From Chloroflexota bacterium (GTDB taxonomy: Bacteria; Chloroflexota; Dehalococcoidia; RBG-13-53-26), in NCBI GenBank assembly GCA_030616195.1, contig JAUWXW010000109.1, positions 1 through 6,142 on the forward strand: a stretch of DNA of 6,142 nucleotides, written 5' to 3'. Shown here one piece after another: positions 1-5,017 of the stretch. Each line of letters starts with the position of its first letter. Positions within the stretch are counted from its first letter, which is position 1. Both the position numbers and the translations under genes were made by a program. A model generated the notes under the pieces. It saw only the letters and a list, made by a program, of their open reading frames with translations. It had not been told where the DNA came from and did no database searches.

Positions 1-521
1 CGTTCCTGGGGAGCCAGGGCCTCAACGACCTGGCTGGGTTCATCGAGCTTCCTGTTAAAATCCGCTTCTGCAAAATCGCACAGGCGAATGGCGATTTCAT
101 TAGCCGATCCTGGCGTATCTACCCCAAGCCGTTCCGCGAAACCCTTCAATTTGTCAGGCTCTCGAATCTCGAACAGGGTCTTGCCCTCTGCTGTGGCTCG
201 AAGCGTCTTGACCGTTTGTTCTGTATGGTAATGGTAAGTGGATGCACCCAGGACATTTCTGAGTAACATCATGCGCATGGCCATACCATCGGCTGTGATC
301 CCACATACGCCCTTCTTGTCTTTGGATGCATCTGCGCGGCATGGACCGTTGGAACATAAGTCACACCGGACACCTCCCATACAGAAAGGACACCGCTGAT
401 CAGGGTCGCCTCCCATACCCTGGGTTGCGAATCGATCCCAAATATTGTCCATGTTATCCTTCTTGATCCTGTCGTACATCTTAAGAACGGACTCATGATA
501 GGAAATCCTGTTCTCTTCCAT
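1..521 (-). CDS. cooS: Ni-Fe carbon monoxide dehydrogenase catalytic subunit, N-terminal part (cut by window edge)
   Basis: Anaerobic CODH interconverts CO and CO2 at a Ni-Fe-S C-cluster. Only the first 173 residues of a protein usually about 630 long are present, so the C-cluster ligands lie outside the window. What is visible is the iron-sulfur entry region: C44-x2-C47, then C53-x2-C56-x4-C61 and C73, reading RCPFC, RCDLCSNGPCR and KKGVCG, followed by ADGMAMRMMLLRN and GASTYHYH. The C53/C56/C61/C73 set matches the B-cluster of the family. C44/C47 would be the D-cluster ligands at the dimer interface, with CX2C spacing. The start is taken as the ATG at 521-519, because GGAGG at 533-529 lies 7 nt upstream; an ATG one codon earlier (524) is only 4 nt from it. 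The gene is divergent from the SDR gene. Identification as CODH is firm; catalytic competence and whether ACS genes follow cannot be judged. Confidence 0.92.
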   Translation of the reverse strand, partial: MEENRISYHESVLKMYDRIKKDNMDNIWDRFATQGMGGDPDQRCPFCMGGVRCDLCSNGPCRADASKDKKGVCGITADGMAMRMMLLRNVLGASTYHYHTEQTVKTLRATAEGKTLFEIREPDKLKGFAERLGVDTPGSANEIAIRLCDFAEADFNRKLDEPSQVVEALAPQE

Positions 522-528
522 CATCACA

Positions 529-533
529 CCTCC
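529..533 (-). promoter_or_regulatory. Ribosome binding site of the CODH gene
   Basis: The minus strand reads GGAGG followed by TGTGATGATGG. The 7-nt spacing favours the second of two adjacent ATG codons (521) as the start. Confidence 0.7.
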
Positions 534-572
534 ATTCAGTGTTTTCCAGAAACCTGCGAACCGTTTGAAGTA

Positions 573-603
573 ATTGTAGCACGATGTCGCCTGAAACCGC
601 CAA
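573..603 (-). promoter_or_regulatory. Weak candidate promoter for the CODH gene
   Basis: On the minus strand TACAAT (578-573, 5 of 6 matches to the -10 consensus) is preceded, after 19 nt, by TTGGCG (603-598, 4 of 6 matches to -35). The spacing is long and the -35 is poor, so this is only a candidate. It would give a leader of about 45 nt. Confidence 0.22.
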
Positions 604-661
604 GATGCTAGGTTGGCTACTCCTTATGCATGTTCGACGGCACAAATCCAACAACAGTCAT

Positions 662-757
662 AGCTGGGCCTGCTTCCTCCTTCCACAAGCAGACGGGTTC
701 TCGAAACCGAACACACAGGGCATTATGTCAACATCTCTTGCGGCACAGCATTCTGTT
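662..757 (+). repeat. Intergenic repeat, copy A
   Basis: This segment aligns without gaps to 1775-1870 at a constant offset of 1113 bp. The core at 708-735 is identical over 28 nt and contains GGCATTATGTCAAC. The 46 nt to its left match at about 28 positions, with most differences being transitions, and the 21 nt to its right at about half. Within it CTGCTT (670-675) and AAGCAG (687-692) form a 6-bp stem with an 11-nt loop. No transposase or long terminal inverted repeats are seen. It looks like a member of a dispersed intergenic repeat family or a small structured RNA, but the class is unknown. Confidence 0.75.
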
Positions 758-804
758 TGCCGACCTGGTCGCTTTCGCCATCCTGTCTCCGCGCACGTTC
801 AGCG

Positions 805-833
805 TAGAGAATTTGGGCTCATCGTGAGATAAT
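805..833 (+). promoter_or_regulatory. Candidate promoter for the SDR gene
   Basis: TAGAGA (805-810, 4 of 6 matches to the -35 consensus) and GATAAT (828-833, 5 of 6 matches to -10) are separated by exactly 17 nt. Transcription would begin near 840, giving a leader of about 45 nt before the ATG at 885. The spacing is ideal but the -35 is modest. Confidence 0.38.
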
Positions 834-849
834 GCTAGCAGGCTATTAA

Positions 850-864
850 GGGACTACTGGTCCC
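850..864 (+). other. Small hairpin in the SDR leader
   Basis: GGGAC-TACTG-GTCCC is a perfect 5-bp stem with a 5-nt loop, ending 10 nt before the AGGAGG ribosome binding site (875-880). There is no T-run, so it is not a terminator. It may influence translation or mRNA stability, or may be chance. Confidence 0.3.
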
Positions 865-884
865 GAAGACTGAGAGGAGGGATA

Positions 885-1652
885 ATGCTTGGTGACAGAT
901 TCAGACTGGACGGTAAGGTGGCCGTTGTGACGGGGTCGGGTAGAGGCATAGGCCAATGTATCGGACTTACGTTTGCCGAAGCTGGGGCCAATGTTGTCTT
1001 CACGGCGAGAACAGAAAAGGACATTCAGGCCAATGTAGAAAGGGCAAAGGCATTCGGCGTCCAAGCCCTCGCAGTTCGCTGTGATGTCACGGACGAGGTA
1101 CAACTGCAGACGCTGGCTGACAAGACAATTGAGGCCTTCGGCAAGATTGACATCGTCGTAAACAATGCCGGCGGGGCCTTGCCGAACCAGATTCCTCAAA
1201 CGACCCGCGACCAGTTCAATCAGGCGTTTGATTTCAATGTGACCTCAGGCTTCAGTTTCACCCGCATCTGTTTGCCCCATCTTAGAGAGAGCAAGGGTTG
1301 CGTGATTAACATATGCTCCGGGGCCGGACGCGTTGTGCAGCCCAACTTCAGTGTTTACGGAACGGTGAAGGCTGCCCTGATTTTCATGACAAGACTCATG
1401 GCTTCGGATTTGGCCCCTGACGTGAGAGTCAACGGTATTGCCCCGGGTTCTATAATGACGGACGCTTTGCGGAACTTCTTGGATGAGGCCTCATTGCAGA
1501 AAATGTGTGATCTCACGCCGATGAAGAGACTGGGTGAGGCAGAAGATATCGCCCTGGCTGCTCTGTACCTGGCGTCGCCGGCAGCGGCATGGGTGACGGG
1601 CAAGGTACTGGAAGTTGACGGCGGCATAGAAGCCACCAATATGCCCTTCTAA
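885..1652 (+). CDS. Classical short-chain dehydrogenase/reductase (SDR), HdhA-like
   Basis: This cytosolic NAD(P)-dependent oxidoreductase has 255 residues, the normal length for the classical family. The cofactor motif TGSGRGIG is at residues 16-23, CDV at 66-68 and NNAGG at 93-97. The catalytic tetrad is complete: N118, S145, Y158 and K162 (YGTVK). PGSIMTDAL at 187-195 and the end VTGKVLEVDGG are also typical. Basic residues R20 in the glycine loop and R42 after the second strand suggest a preference for NADP(H). From memory the sequence, especially VNGIAPGSIMTDAL and the LGEAEDIALAALYLASPAAAWV stretch, resembles bacterial 7-alpha-hydroxysteroid dehydrogenase HdhA, but substrate cannot be inferred from this. 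3-oxoacyl reductases and 3-hydroxyacyl-CoA dehydrogenases share the fold. AGGAGG at 875-880 lies 4 nt before the ATG. The gene stands alone, with about 600 bp before the next. Confidence 0.93.
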   Translation: MLGDRFRLDGKVAVVTGSGRGIGQCIGLTFAEAGANVVFTARTEKDIQANVERAKAFGVQALAVRCDVTDEVQLQTLADKTIEAFGKIDIVVNNAGGALPNQIPQTTRDQFNQAFDFNVTSGFSFTRICLPHLRESKGCVINICSGAGRVVQPNFSVYGTVKAALIFMTRLMASDLAPDVRVNGIAPGSIMTDALRNFLDEASLQKMCDLTPMKRLGEAEDIALAALYLASPAAAWVTGKVLEVDGGIEATNMPF

Positions 1653-1653
1653 C

Positions 1654-1696
1654 CAGCTTATTGTTGCGGAGGCCGATGGGCCAGACCCCTAAGCTG
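1654..1696 (+). terminator. Two-tier hairpin directly after the SDR stop (possible non-canonical terminator)
   Basis: CAGCTTA (1654-1660) and TAAGCTG (1690-1696) are a perfect 7-bp inverted repeat beginning two bases after the SDR stop codon. Inside it GGCC (1671-1674) and GGCC (1679-1682) can form a smaller stem. There is no T-run, so it does not fit a classical intrinsic terminator. It may be a 3' stabilising or weak termination structure. Confidence 0.33.
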
Positions 1697-1774
1697 CCGT
1701 ACGAATCTCAGTTTGGCACGGGCGGGACATCAGACATCCAGCGACGGGTAACACAGCATGGCCGCGGTAGCAGT

Positions 1775-1870
1775 AGCTGTGCTTGTCTTTCCCGTTGCAG
1801 GGCAGAAAGGTTCTCGGAAGCGAACACACAGGGCATTATGTCAACATCCGTCCTGTCAACGCTCTCTGTG
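1775..1870 (+). repeat. Intergenic repeat, copy B
   Basis: This is the partner of the copy at 662-757, in direct orientation. The 28-nt core is 1821-1848. The positions equivalent to the copy A stem (TTGTCT at 1783-1788, GGGCAG at 1800-1805) can still pair as RNA, using G-U wobbles and one U-A to C-G change, although the primary sequence has diverged. This suggests, weakly, that structure on the plus-strand transcript has been kept. Confidence 0.75.
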
Positions 1871-2173
1871 AAACAAGGTGTTCCAACCCTAACTGCAGCT
1901 TGTATGACCACTATCAACCCCGTTCCAGGTGTGATTTTAGACCTTAGCTCCAGTTGTCCTAAGCACATCCCTGCTGCCTGCATGCACCCACCAGGCTCAC
2001 CAAATTCACCCTTTTGGGTCGATTACGTGAGCCCGATTACTATTGTGCGATGCGTGGCCAAAGCGATACTCTAGGACAGGAACGAATCATCGTCGGCCGA
2101 CCCAAGAGGCAGCGTAAGAACAGACGATAAGGTGGATGCCATCTTCAGATTCTCAGGAACGAGTTTGAGAGAA

Positions 2174-2203
2174 ATAAGCGACACTTGACGGTTGTGGGCT
2201 TAT
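2174..2203 (+). other. Imperfect hairpin upstream of the DUF3068 gene
   Basis: ATAAGC (2174-2179) pairs with GCTTAT (2198-2203), and inside it CAC (2182-2184) with GTG (2194-2196). The loop carries TTGACG, a -35-like hexamer. It could be an operator-like dyad or chance; support is limited to the pairing itself. Confidence 0.25.
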
Positions 2204-2244
2204 CCTTGTAAGCTTGCACCGCAAAAGGACTAGCCATCAGGGAG

Positions 2245-2250
2245 AAAGGA
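2245..2250 (+). promoter_or_regulatory. Ribosome binding site deciding a TTG start
   Basis: AAAGGA lies 7 nt before TTG at 2258. An in-frame TAG at 2231-2233 rules out any upstream start, and the next usable start codon would cut into the first membrane segment, so TTG is the best choice. Confidence 0.6.
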
Positions 2251-2257
2251 CAAGGTC

Positions 2258-3235
2258 TTGGGTTCAAAAAGAAAGAGGCGAATTGGAATCGTTCTGGCCA
2301 CAATCGCAGTGGCCCTGATCACTTTTGGGGTAGTGTGGGTCACCATCATCTTCCCCGGCCTGAAAAAGCTGCCTGCTGACCTAAACCAGGCCGTGCAATA
2401 TCAAGGGACCGTGACGGTGCTCGATCCCGAAACGTACCAGCCAGTGACCTATGACGACGTCATCCTAACCAGAAGGTGCCAGGCAGTCCGTTCCAGTGGC
2501 GACGTGATCTACATTGAGGAGGAGGTCAGCTTTGTGGATAGCAAAACCGGGCTGGAGATCTCGTCGCTGTATGGAAGTGAACTGCTGGCAGTGGACAGGG
2601 TATCCCGCGCCAATGTACCGGGGTACGGTGACGAGAATCGGGAGGGTTTATGGCAATTTCCCCTGGATGTGAAGACAGGCCAGGATTACCCCGTCTGGCT
2701 TACCGGTAGCCCCACAACTCTGGATGCCCGGTACGTTGGCGAGAAGGACTTCCGCGGGTTACATGTTCTTGTTTATGAGATCGCCACTCCGGACGAGGGT
2801 GTTACCACCCCCGCCGGGATATTCACCCCCGAGATGCAGCTATATCGATGGATTAAGGTGAGGGTGGAGCCTGCCTCCGGGGTAACCGTCTATATGGAGG
2901 ACACCCAGAAAAGAACCTCGAAGATTCCCGTCTTCGATGATTTGTTTCCCAACACGGGTGATATAACGTTCACCGACATGACTGTGTTCGAAACCAGTCT
3001 GGTATTTACTGAAGAGACCATTGAAAGAGAGGTTGATGACGCCAGCTTCTATCGCTGGGCACTCTCCTGGGGCAACACCTATTTACCATGGCTGGTCTTC
3101 GGGTTTGGTGTGGTCATGGGGCTCCTGGGATCGATACTTGTGATCGGAGTCAAAGTCAAAAGGATCCCAATAGCCAAACCTGCGAAGGACGACCTGGCGC
3201 AGGTGCAACCTACTAGCCTGAGGCTCAGTTCGTAG
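2258..3235 (+). CDS. DUF3068 / PorA-family two-TM membrane protein
   Basis: A 325-residue protein of the DUF3068 (PorA) family, whose function is not established in general. The N-terminus is basic (KRKRR) and is followed by a membrane segment at about residues 9-31. A largely extracytoplasmic domain of about 240 residues comes next, then a second membrane segment at about 275-297 and a basic, polar C-terminal tail (KVKR). Family landmarks that I recognise are LPADLN, YQGTVTVLD, the REGLWQFPLDVKTG segment with its YPVW continuation, ARYVGEKDFRGLHVLVYE, and LYRWIKVRVEPASGVTVYMED. Topology is probably both termini inside. Initiation is at TTG, supported by AAAGGA 7 nt upstream. It is flanked by long intergenic regions and is likely transcribed alone. 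The PorA name comes from mycolate-bacterium channel work; channel activity here is not implied. Family call is good, function unknown. Confidence 0.85.
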   Translation: MGSKRKRRIGIVLATIAVALITFGVVWVTIIFPGLKKLPADLNQAVQYQGTVTVLDPETYQPVTYDDVILTRRCQAVRSSGDVIYIEEEVSFVDSKTGLEISSLYGSELLAVDRVSRANVPGYGDENREGLWQFPLDVKTGQDYPVWLTGSPTTLDARYVGEKDFRGLHVLVYEIATPDEGVTTPAGIFTPEMQLYRWIKVRVEPASGVTVYMEDTQKRTSKIPVFDDLFPNTGDITFTDMTVFETSLVFTEETIEREVDDASFYRWALSWGNTYLPWLVFGFGVVMGLLGSILVIGVKVKRIPIAKPAKDDLAQVQPTSLRLSS

Positions 3236-3274
3236 GGTTAGCCCTGCATACTCTCGGCCCAGTTCCGAAACTGT

Positions 3275-3288
3275 GGCATGATGTCAAC
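3275..3288 (+). repeat. Possible third, degenerate copy of the intergenic repeat core
   Basis: GGCATGATGTCAAC matches the core GGCATTATGTCAAC at 13 of 14 positions and is also preceded by TTC-CGAAAC-like sequence, as in copy A, but with about 8 nt missing between. Orientation is the same and it also lies between genes. Flanking similarity is too weak to be sure. Confidence 0.4.
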
Positions 3289-3364
3289 GGTGTTGGCTCT
3301 TTCCCTCACTTCTGGCGCAGAGCTTGCGTCCCTCAATAAGACAGTCCAACTCTGTCCAAGCCTC

Positions 3365-3386
3365 TTGCACAGCTCTCGACGTGCAA
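3365..3386. promoter_or_regulatory. Dyad TTGCAC-N10-GTGCAA (possible operator)
   Basis: A perfect 6-bp inverted repeat with a 10-nt centre ends 11 nt before the -35 hexamer of the candidate promoter. The half-site spacing (16 bp centre to centre) and position would suit a dimeric regulator, but no regulator gene is in the window and chance is possible. Confidence 0.3.
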
Positions 3387-3397
3387 CAGATTCAAAA

Positions 3398-3427
3398 TTG
3401 ACATGCCAATAGGAAATGACGTACTAT
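3398..3427 (+). promoter_or_regulatory. Candidate promoter of the HMGCS-like / thiolase operon
   Basis: A perfect TTGACA (3398-3403) is followed after 18 nt by TACTAT (3422-3427, 4 of 6 matches to the -10 consensus) in an A/T-rich TACTATATAT stretch. Transcription would start near 3434, leaving a leader of about 140 nt that contains the inverted repeat at 3472-3541. Confidence 0.5.
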
Positions 3428-3471
3428 ATATGGGACCAGGCATGAAACTCCACGCAAAATCTGCACCAAGT

Positions 3472-3541
3472 ACAACATTACGACCGGGCCTCAACTTCCT
3501 GAACAGCCGATTTCCTTGTTGAATCCCGGTAGTAATGTTGT
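3472..3541 (+). promoter_or_regulatory. Long imperfect inverted repeat in the operon leader
   Basis: Arms 3472-3488 and 3525-3541 pair at 16 of 17 positions: ACAACATTAC with GTAATGTTGT, one G/A mismatch, then ACCGGG with CCCGGT. After a 2/2 internal loop, TCAAC (3491-3495) pairs with GTTGA (3518-3522), leaving a 22-nt loop. The right arm ends 33 nt before the ATG and 19 nt before the AAAGGAG ribosome binding site. No T-run follows, so it is not an intrinsic terminator. If the promoter at 3398-3427 is real, this is a stable stem in the 5' leader and a candidate cis-regulatory RNA. As DNA it could instead be an operator or a small mobile-element remnant. The pairing is seen directly; the role is inferred. 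Confidence 0.6.
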
Positions 3542-3574
3542 CTGGATGAGAAAACCTCGAAAAGGAGAAAAAGG

Positions 3575-5005
3575 ATGGTAGGGATAGTCTCTTACGGTGC
3601 TTACATTCCCATGTACAGACTGAGTCGTGACACAATCGCCTCTGTCTGGGGAAAGTCCCTGGGTCGGGGAGAAAGGGCTGTAGCCAACGCTGACGAAGAC
3701 AGCATAACCATGGCAGTAGAAGCAGTTGTCGATTGTCTCACCGATATAGATCGGCAGGTAGTCGACGGACTTTATTTTGCCTCCACTACGTCACCATACA
3801 AAGATAAACAAGCAGCAAGTATAGTCAGAGCCGCCGCCGATCTTCGGGAAAACATAGATACCATGGATCTTGGCAGCTCTCTGAGGTCCGGCGCTAACGC
3901 GATGACCTCTGCTATGAATGCCATTAAAGCAGGAGAGGCTAACAGAATCATGGTAGTTGCTTCAGAGGGCCGACTGCCGGCCCCAAATTCGGAATTTGAG
4001 CCTGTCTATGGCGATGGGGCGGCTGCCTTCCTGCTGGGAGACTCAGATGTTGCTGCTATTATTGAGGGACACTATACGCTTTCCAGTGAGTTCATGGACG
4101 TATGGCGCAAGGCAAACGATACCTACGCCTGGGCTTGGGAAGACCGGTTCATCAAGGATGAGGGGTACGAGAAGATCTTGCCTCAAGCTGTGAAGGGGTT
4201 GATGCAGAAGTACAATCTGACCCCCCAGGACTTCACCAAGGCAGTCTTCTACGCCCCAGATGCCAGATCGCATGCCGCAATAGCCAGGAAAATCGGACTT
4301 GATCCCAAGACTCAGGTGCAGCAACCTCTATACGATTCCGTAGGTGATACAGGCTGTGCCTTTGCCCCCATGACGCTGGTGGCTGCCCTGGAGGAGGCCA
4401 GACCTGGCGACAAGCTCCTTTTCGCCTCCTACGGTGATGGGGCCGACGCCTACGTGTTGCAGGTGACAGAGCAGATCGAGAAGGTCAGGGACAGGCGAGG
4501 GATAGGACGTCACCTGGCCTCCAAGATGGACCTCTCCAATTATGGCGTTTACTTGCAGATGCGCAGCGTGATAGAGTCGGCGCCTAATCTGCGCCCCGCC
4601 CGCCGCTCCTCCCTTTCGTCCGTGTGGAGAGATCGCAAGATGTTCTATGCCCTGTACGGGCAAAAATGCAAGAGCTGTGGCAAAATCCAGTATCCCAAAC
4701 AGCGACTTTGCATTTACTGCCAGGCGAAGGACAACTTCGAGGAAATAAGGCTGTCTGATAAGAAGGGCAAGCTTTTCACCTACAGCATAGACGAACGGGC
4801 CAGGGAAATAATGCTGCCCCTGGTCAGAGCGGTGATCGACCTCGAAGGCGGCGGCAGGTACTATTCTTCACTGACCGATCGGGACACCGAAAAGATCGAT
4901 GTCGGCATGGACATGGAGCTAACCTTCAGGCTGGTCTTTGACGGAACGAGAGAAGGATCGGGCTTTCGCAACTACATGTGGAAGGCCCGACCTATAAGAT
5001 GTTAG
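3575..5005 (+). CDS. HMG-CoA-synthase-like protein fused to a DUF35 zinc-ribbon/OB-fold domain
   Basis: The 476-residue protein has two parts. Residues 1 to about 340 have the thiolase fold of archaeal-type HMG-CoA synthase: GIVSYGAYIPMYRL, DEDSITMAVEA (40-50), YGDGAAAFLLG (145-155), and PGDKLLFASYGDGADAY (277-293). Residues 356-473 are a DUF35 unit: a zinc ribbon C365-x2-C368 and C379-x2-C382 (CKSCGKIQYPKQRLCIYC), then an OB fold. In archaea these are separate proteins that join a thiolase in one complex, DUF35 bridging the two enzymes. The usual synthase catalytic residues appear replaced: Glu by T71 (GSESHPY became ASTTSPY), Cys by L103 (SSLRSG), His by Y226 (AVFYAPD). True HMG-CoA synthesis is therefore doubtful. 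AAAGGAG lies 7 nt before the ATG. The thiolase gene follows after 12 bp, so the products probably form a complex. Domain calls are firm; the reaction is unknown. Confidence 0.88.
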   Translation: MVGIVSYGAYIPMYRLSRDTIASVWGKSLGRGERAVANADEDSITMAVEAVVDCLTDIDRQVVDGLYFASTTSPYKDKQAASIVRAAADLRENIDTMDLGSSLRSGANAMTSAMNAIKAGEANRIMVVASEGRLPAPNSEFEPVYGDGAAAFLLGDSDVAAIIEGHYTLSSEFMDVWRKANDTYAWAWEDRFIKDEGYEKILPQAVKGLMQKYNLTPQDFTKAVFYAPDARSHAAIARKIGLDPKTQVQQPLYDSVGDTGCAFAPMTLVAALEEARPGDKLLFASYGDGADAYVLQVTEQIEKVRDRRGIGRHLASKMDLSNYGVYLQMRSVIESAPNLRPARRSSLSSVWRDRKMFYALYGQKCKSCGKIQYPKQRLCIYCQAKDNFEEIRLSDKKGKLFTYSIDERAREIMLPLVRAVIDLEGGGRYYSSLTDRDTEKIDVGMDMELTFRLVFDGTREGSGFRNYMWKARPIRC

Positions 5006-5017
5006 GAGATAGTTGAG

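Larger units (their letters stand above)
522..884. other. Divergent intergenic region between the CODH and SDR genes
   Basis: This 363-bp stretch separates two divergently transcribed genes. It holds the CODH ribosome binding site and a weak CODH promoter candidate at the left, repeat copy A in the middle, and a candidate promoter, small hairpin and ribosome binding site for the SDR at the right. Short open frames here (for example 584-832) have no ribosome binding site and non-protein-like composition, so no gene is called. Confidence 0.7.
1653..2257. other. Long intergenic region between the SDR and DUF3068 genes
   Basis: The 605 bp hold the post-SDR hairpin, repeat copy B, a leader hairpin near 2174-2203, and the ribosome binding site of the next gene. 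Open frames on both strands (1661-2074 plus, 1708-1983 minus) are rich in Ser, Cys and Pro, lack convincing ribosome binding sites, and overlap the repeat, so they are not called as genes. A very weak promoter candidate is TTGACG (2185-2190) with TAAGCT 18 nt on. Between about 1871 and 2170 I see nothing identifiable. Confidence 0.65.
3236..3574. other. Regulatory intergenic region upstream of the HMGCS-like operon
   Basis: The 339 bp contain a degenerate repeat core (3275-3288), a TTGCAC/GTGCAA dyad, a TTGACA promoter candidate, a 70-nt inverted repeat, and a strong ribosome binding site AAAGGAG (3561-3567) 7 nt from the ATG at 3575. No gene is supported; the minus-strand frame at 3333-3635 runs into the start of the next gene and has no protein-like character. 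Confidence 0.7.

Noticed and set aside
154..496. Two minus-strand frames of 67 and 75 codons overlapping the CODH region
   Set aside because: They are in other frames from the CODH reading, which carries the full cysteine pattern and a proper ribosome binding site.
584..832. Plus-strand open frame of 82 codons, sharing the peptide NTQGIMSTS with the frame at 1661-2074
   Set aside because: The shared peptide is explained by the identical 28-nt repeat core being read in the same frame. There is no ribosome binding site and the rest of the two peptides does not match or look like protein.
846..1199. Minus-strand open frame of 117 codons
   Set aside because: It is opposite the SDR cofactor-binding region and has no family resemblance.
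1661..2074. Plus-strand open frame of 137 codons after the SDR
   Set aside because: It begins at TTG inside the post-SDR hairpin, has no ribosome binding site, and is rich in Ser, Cys and Pro without any recognisable motif.
3234..3245. AGGG-TTAG-CCCT at the end of the DUF3068 gene as a terminator
   Set aside because: Only a 4-bp stem and no following T-run; not enough to call.
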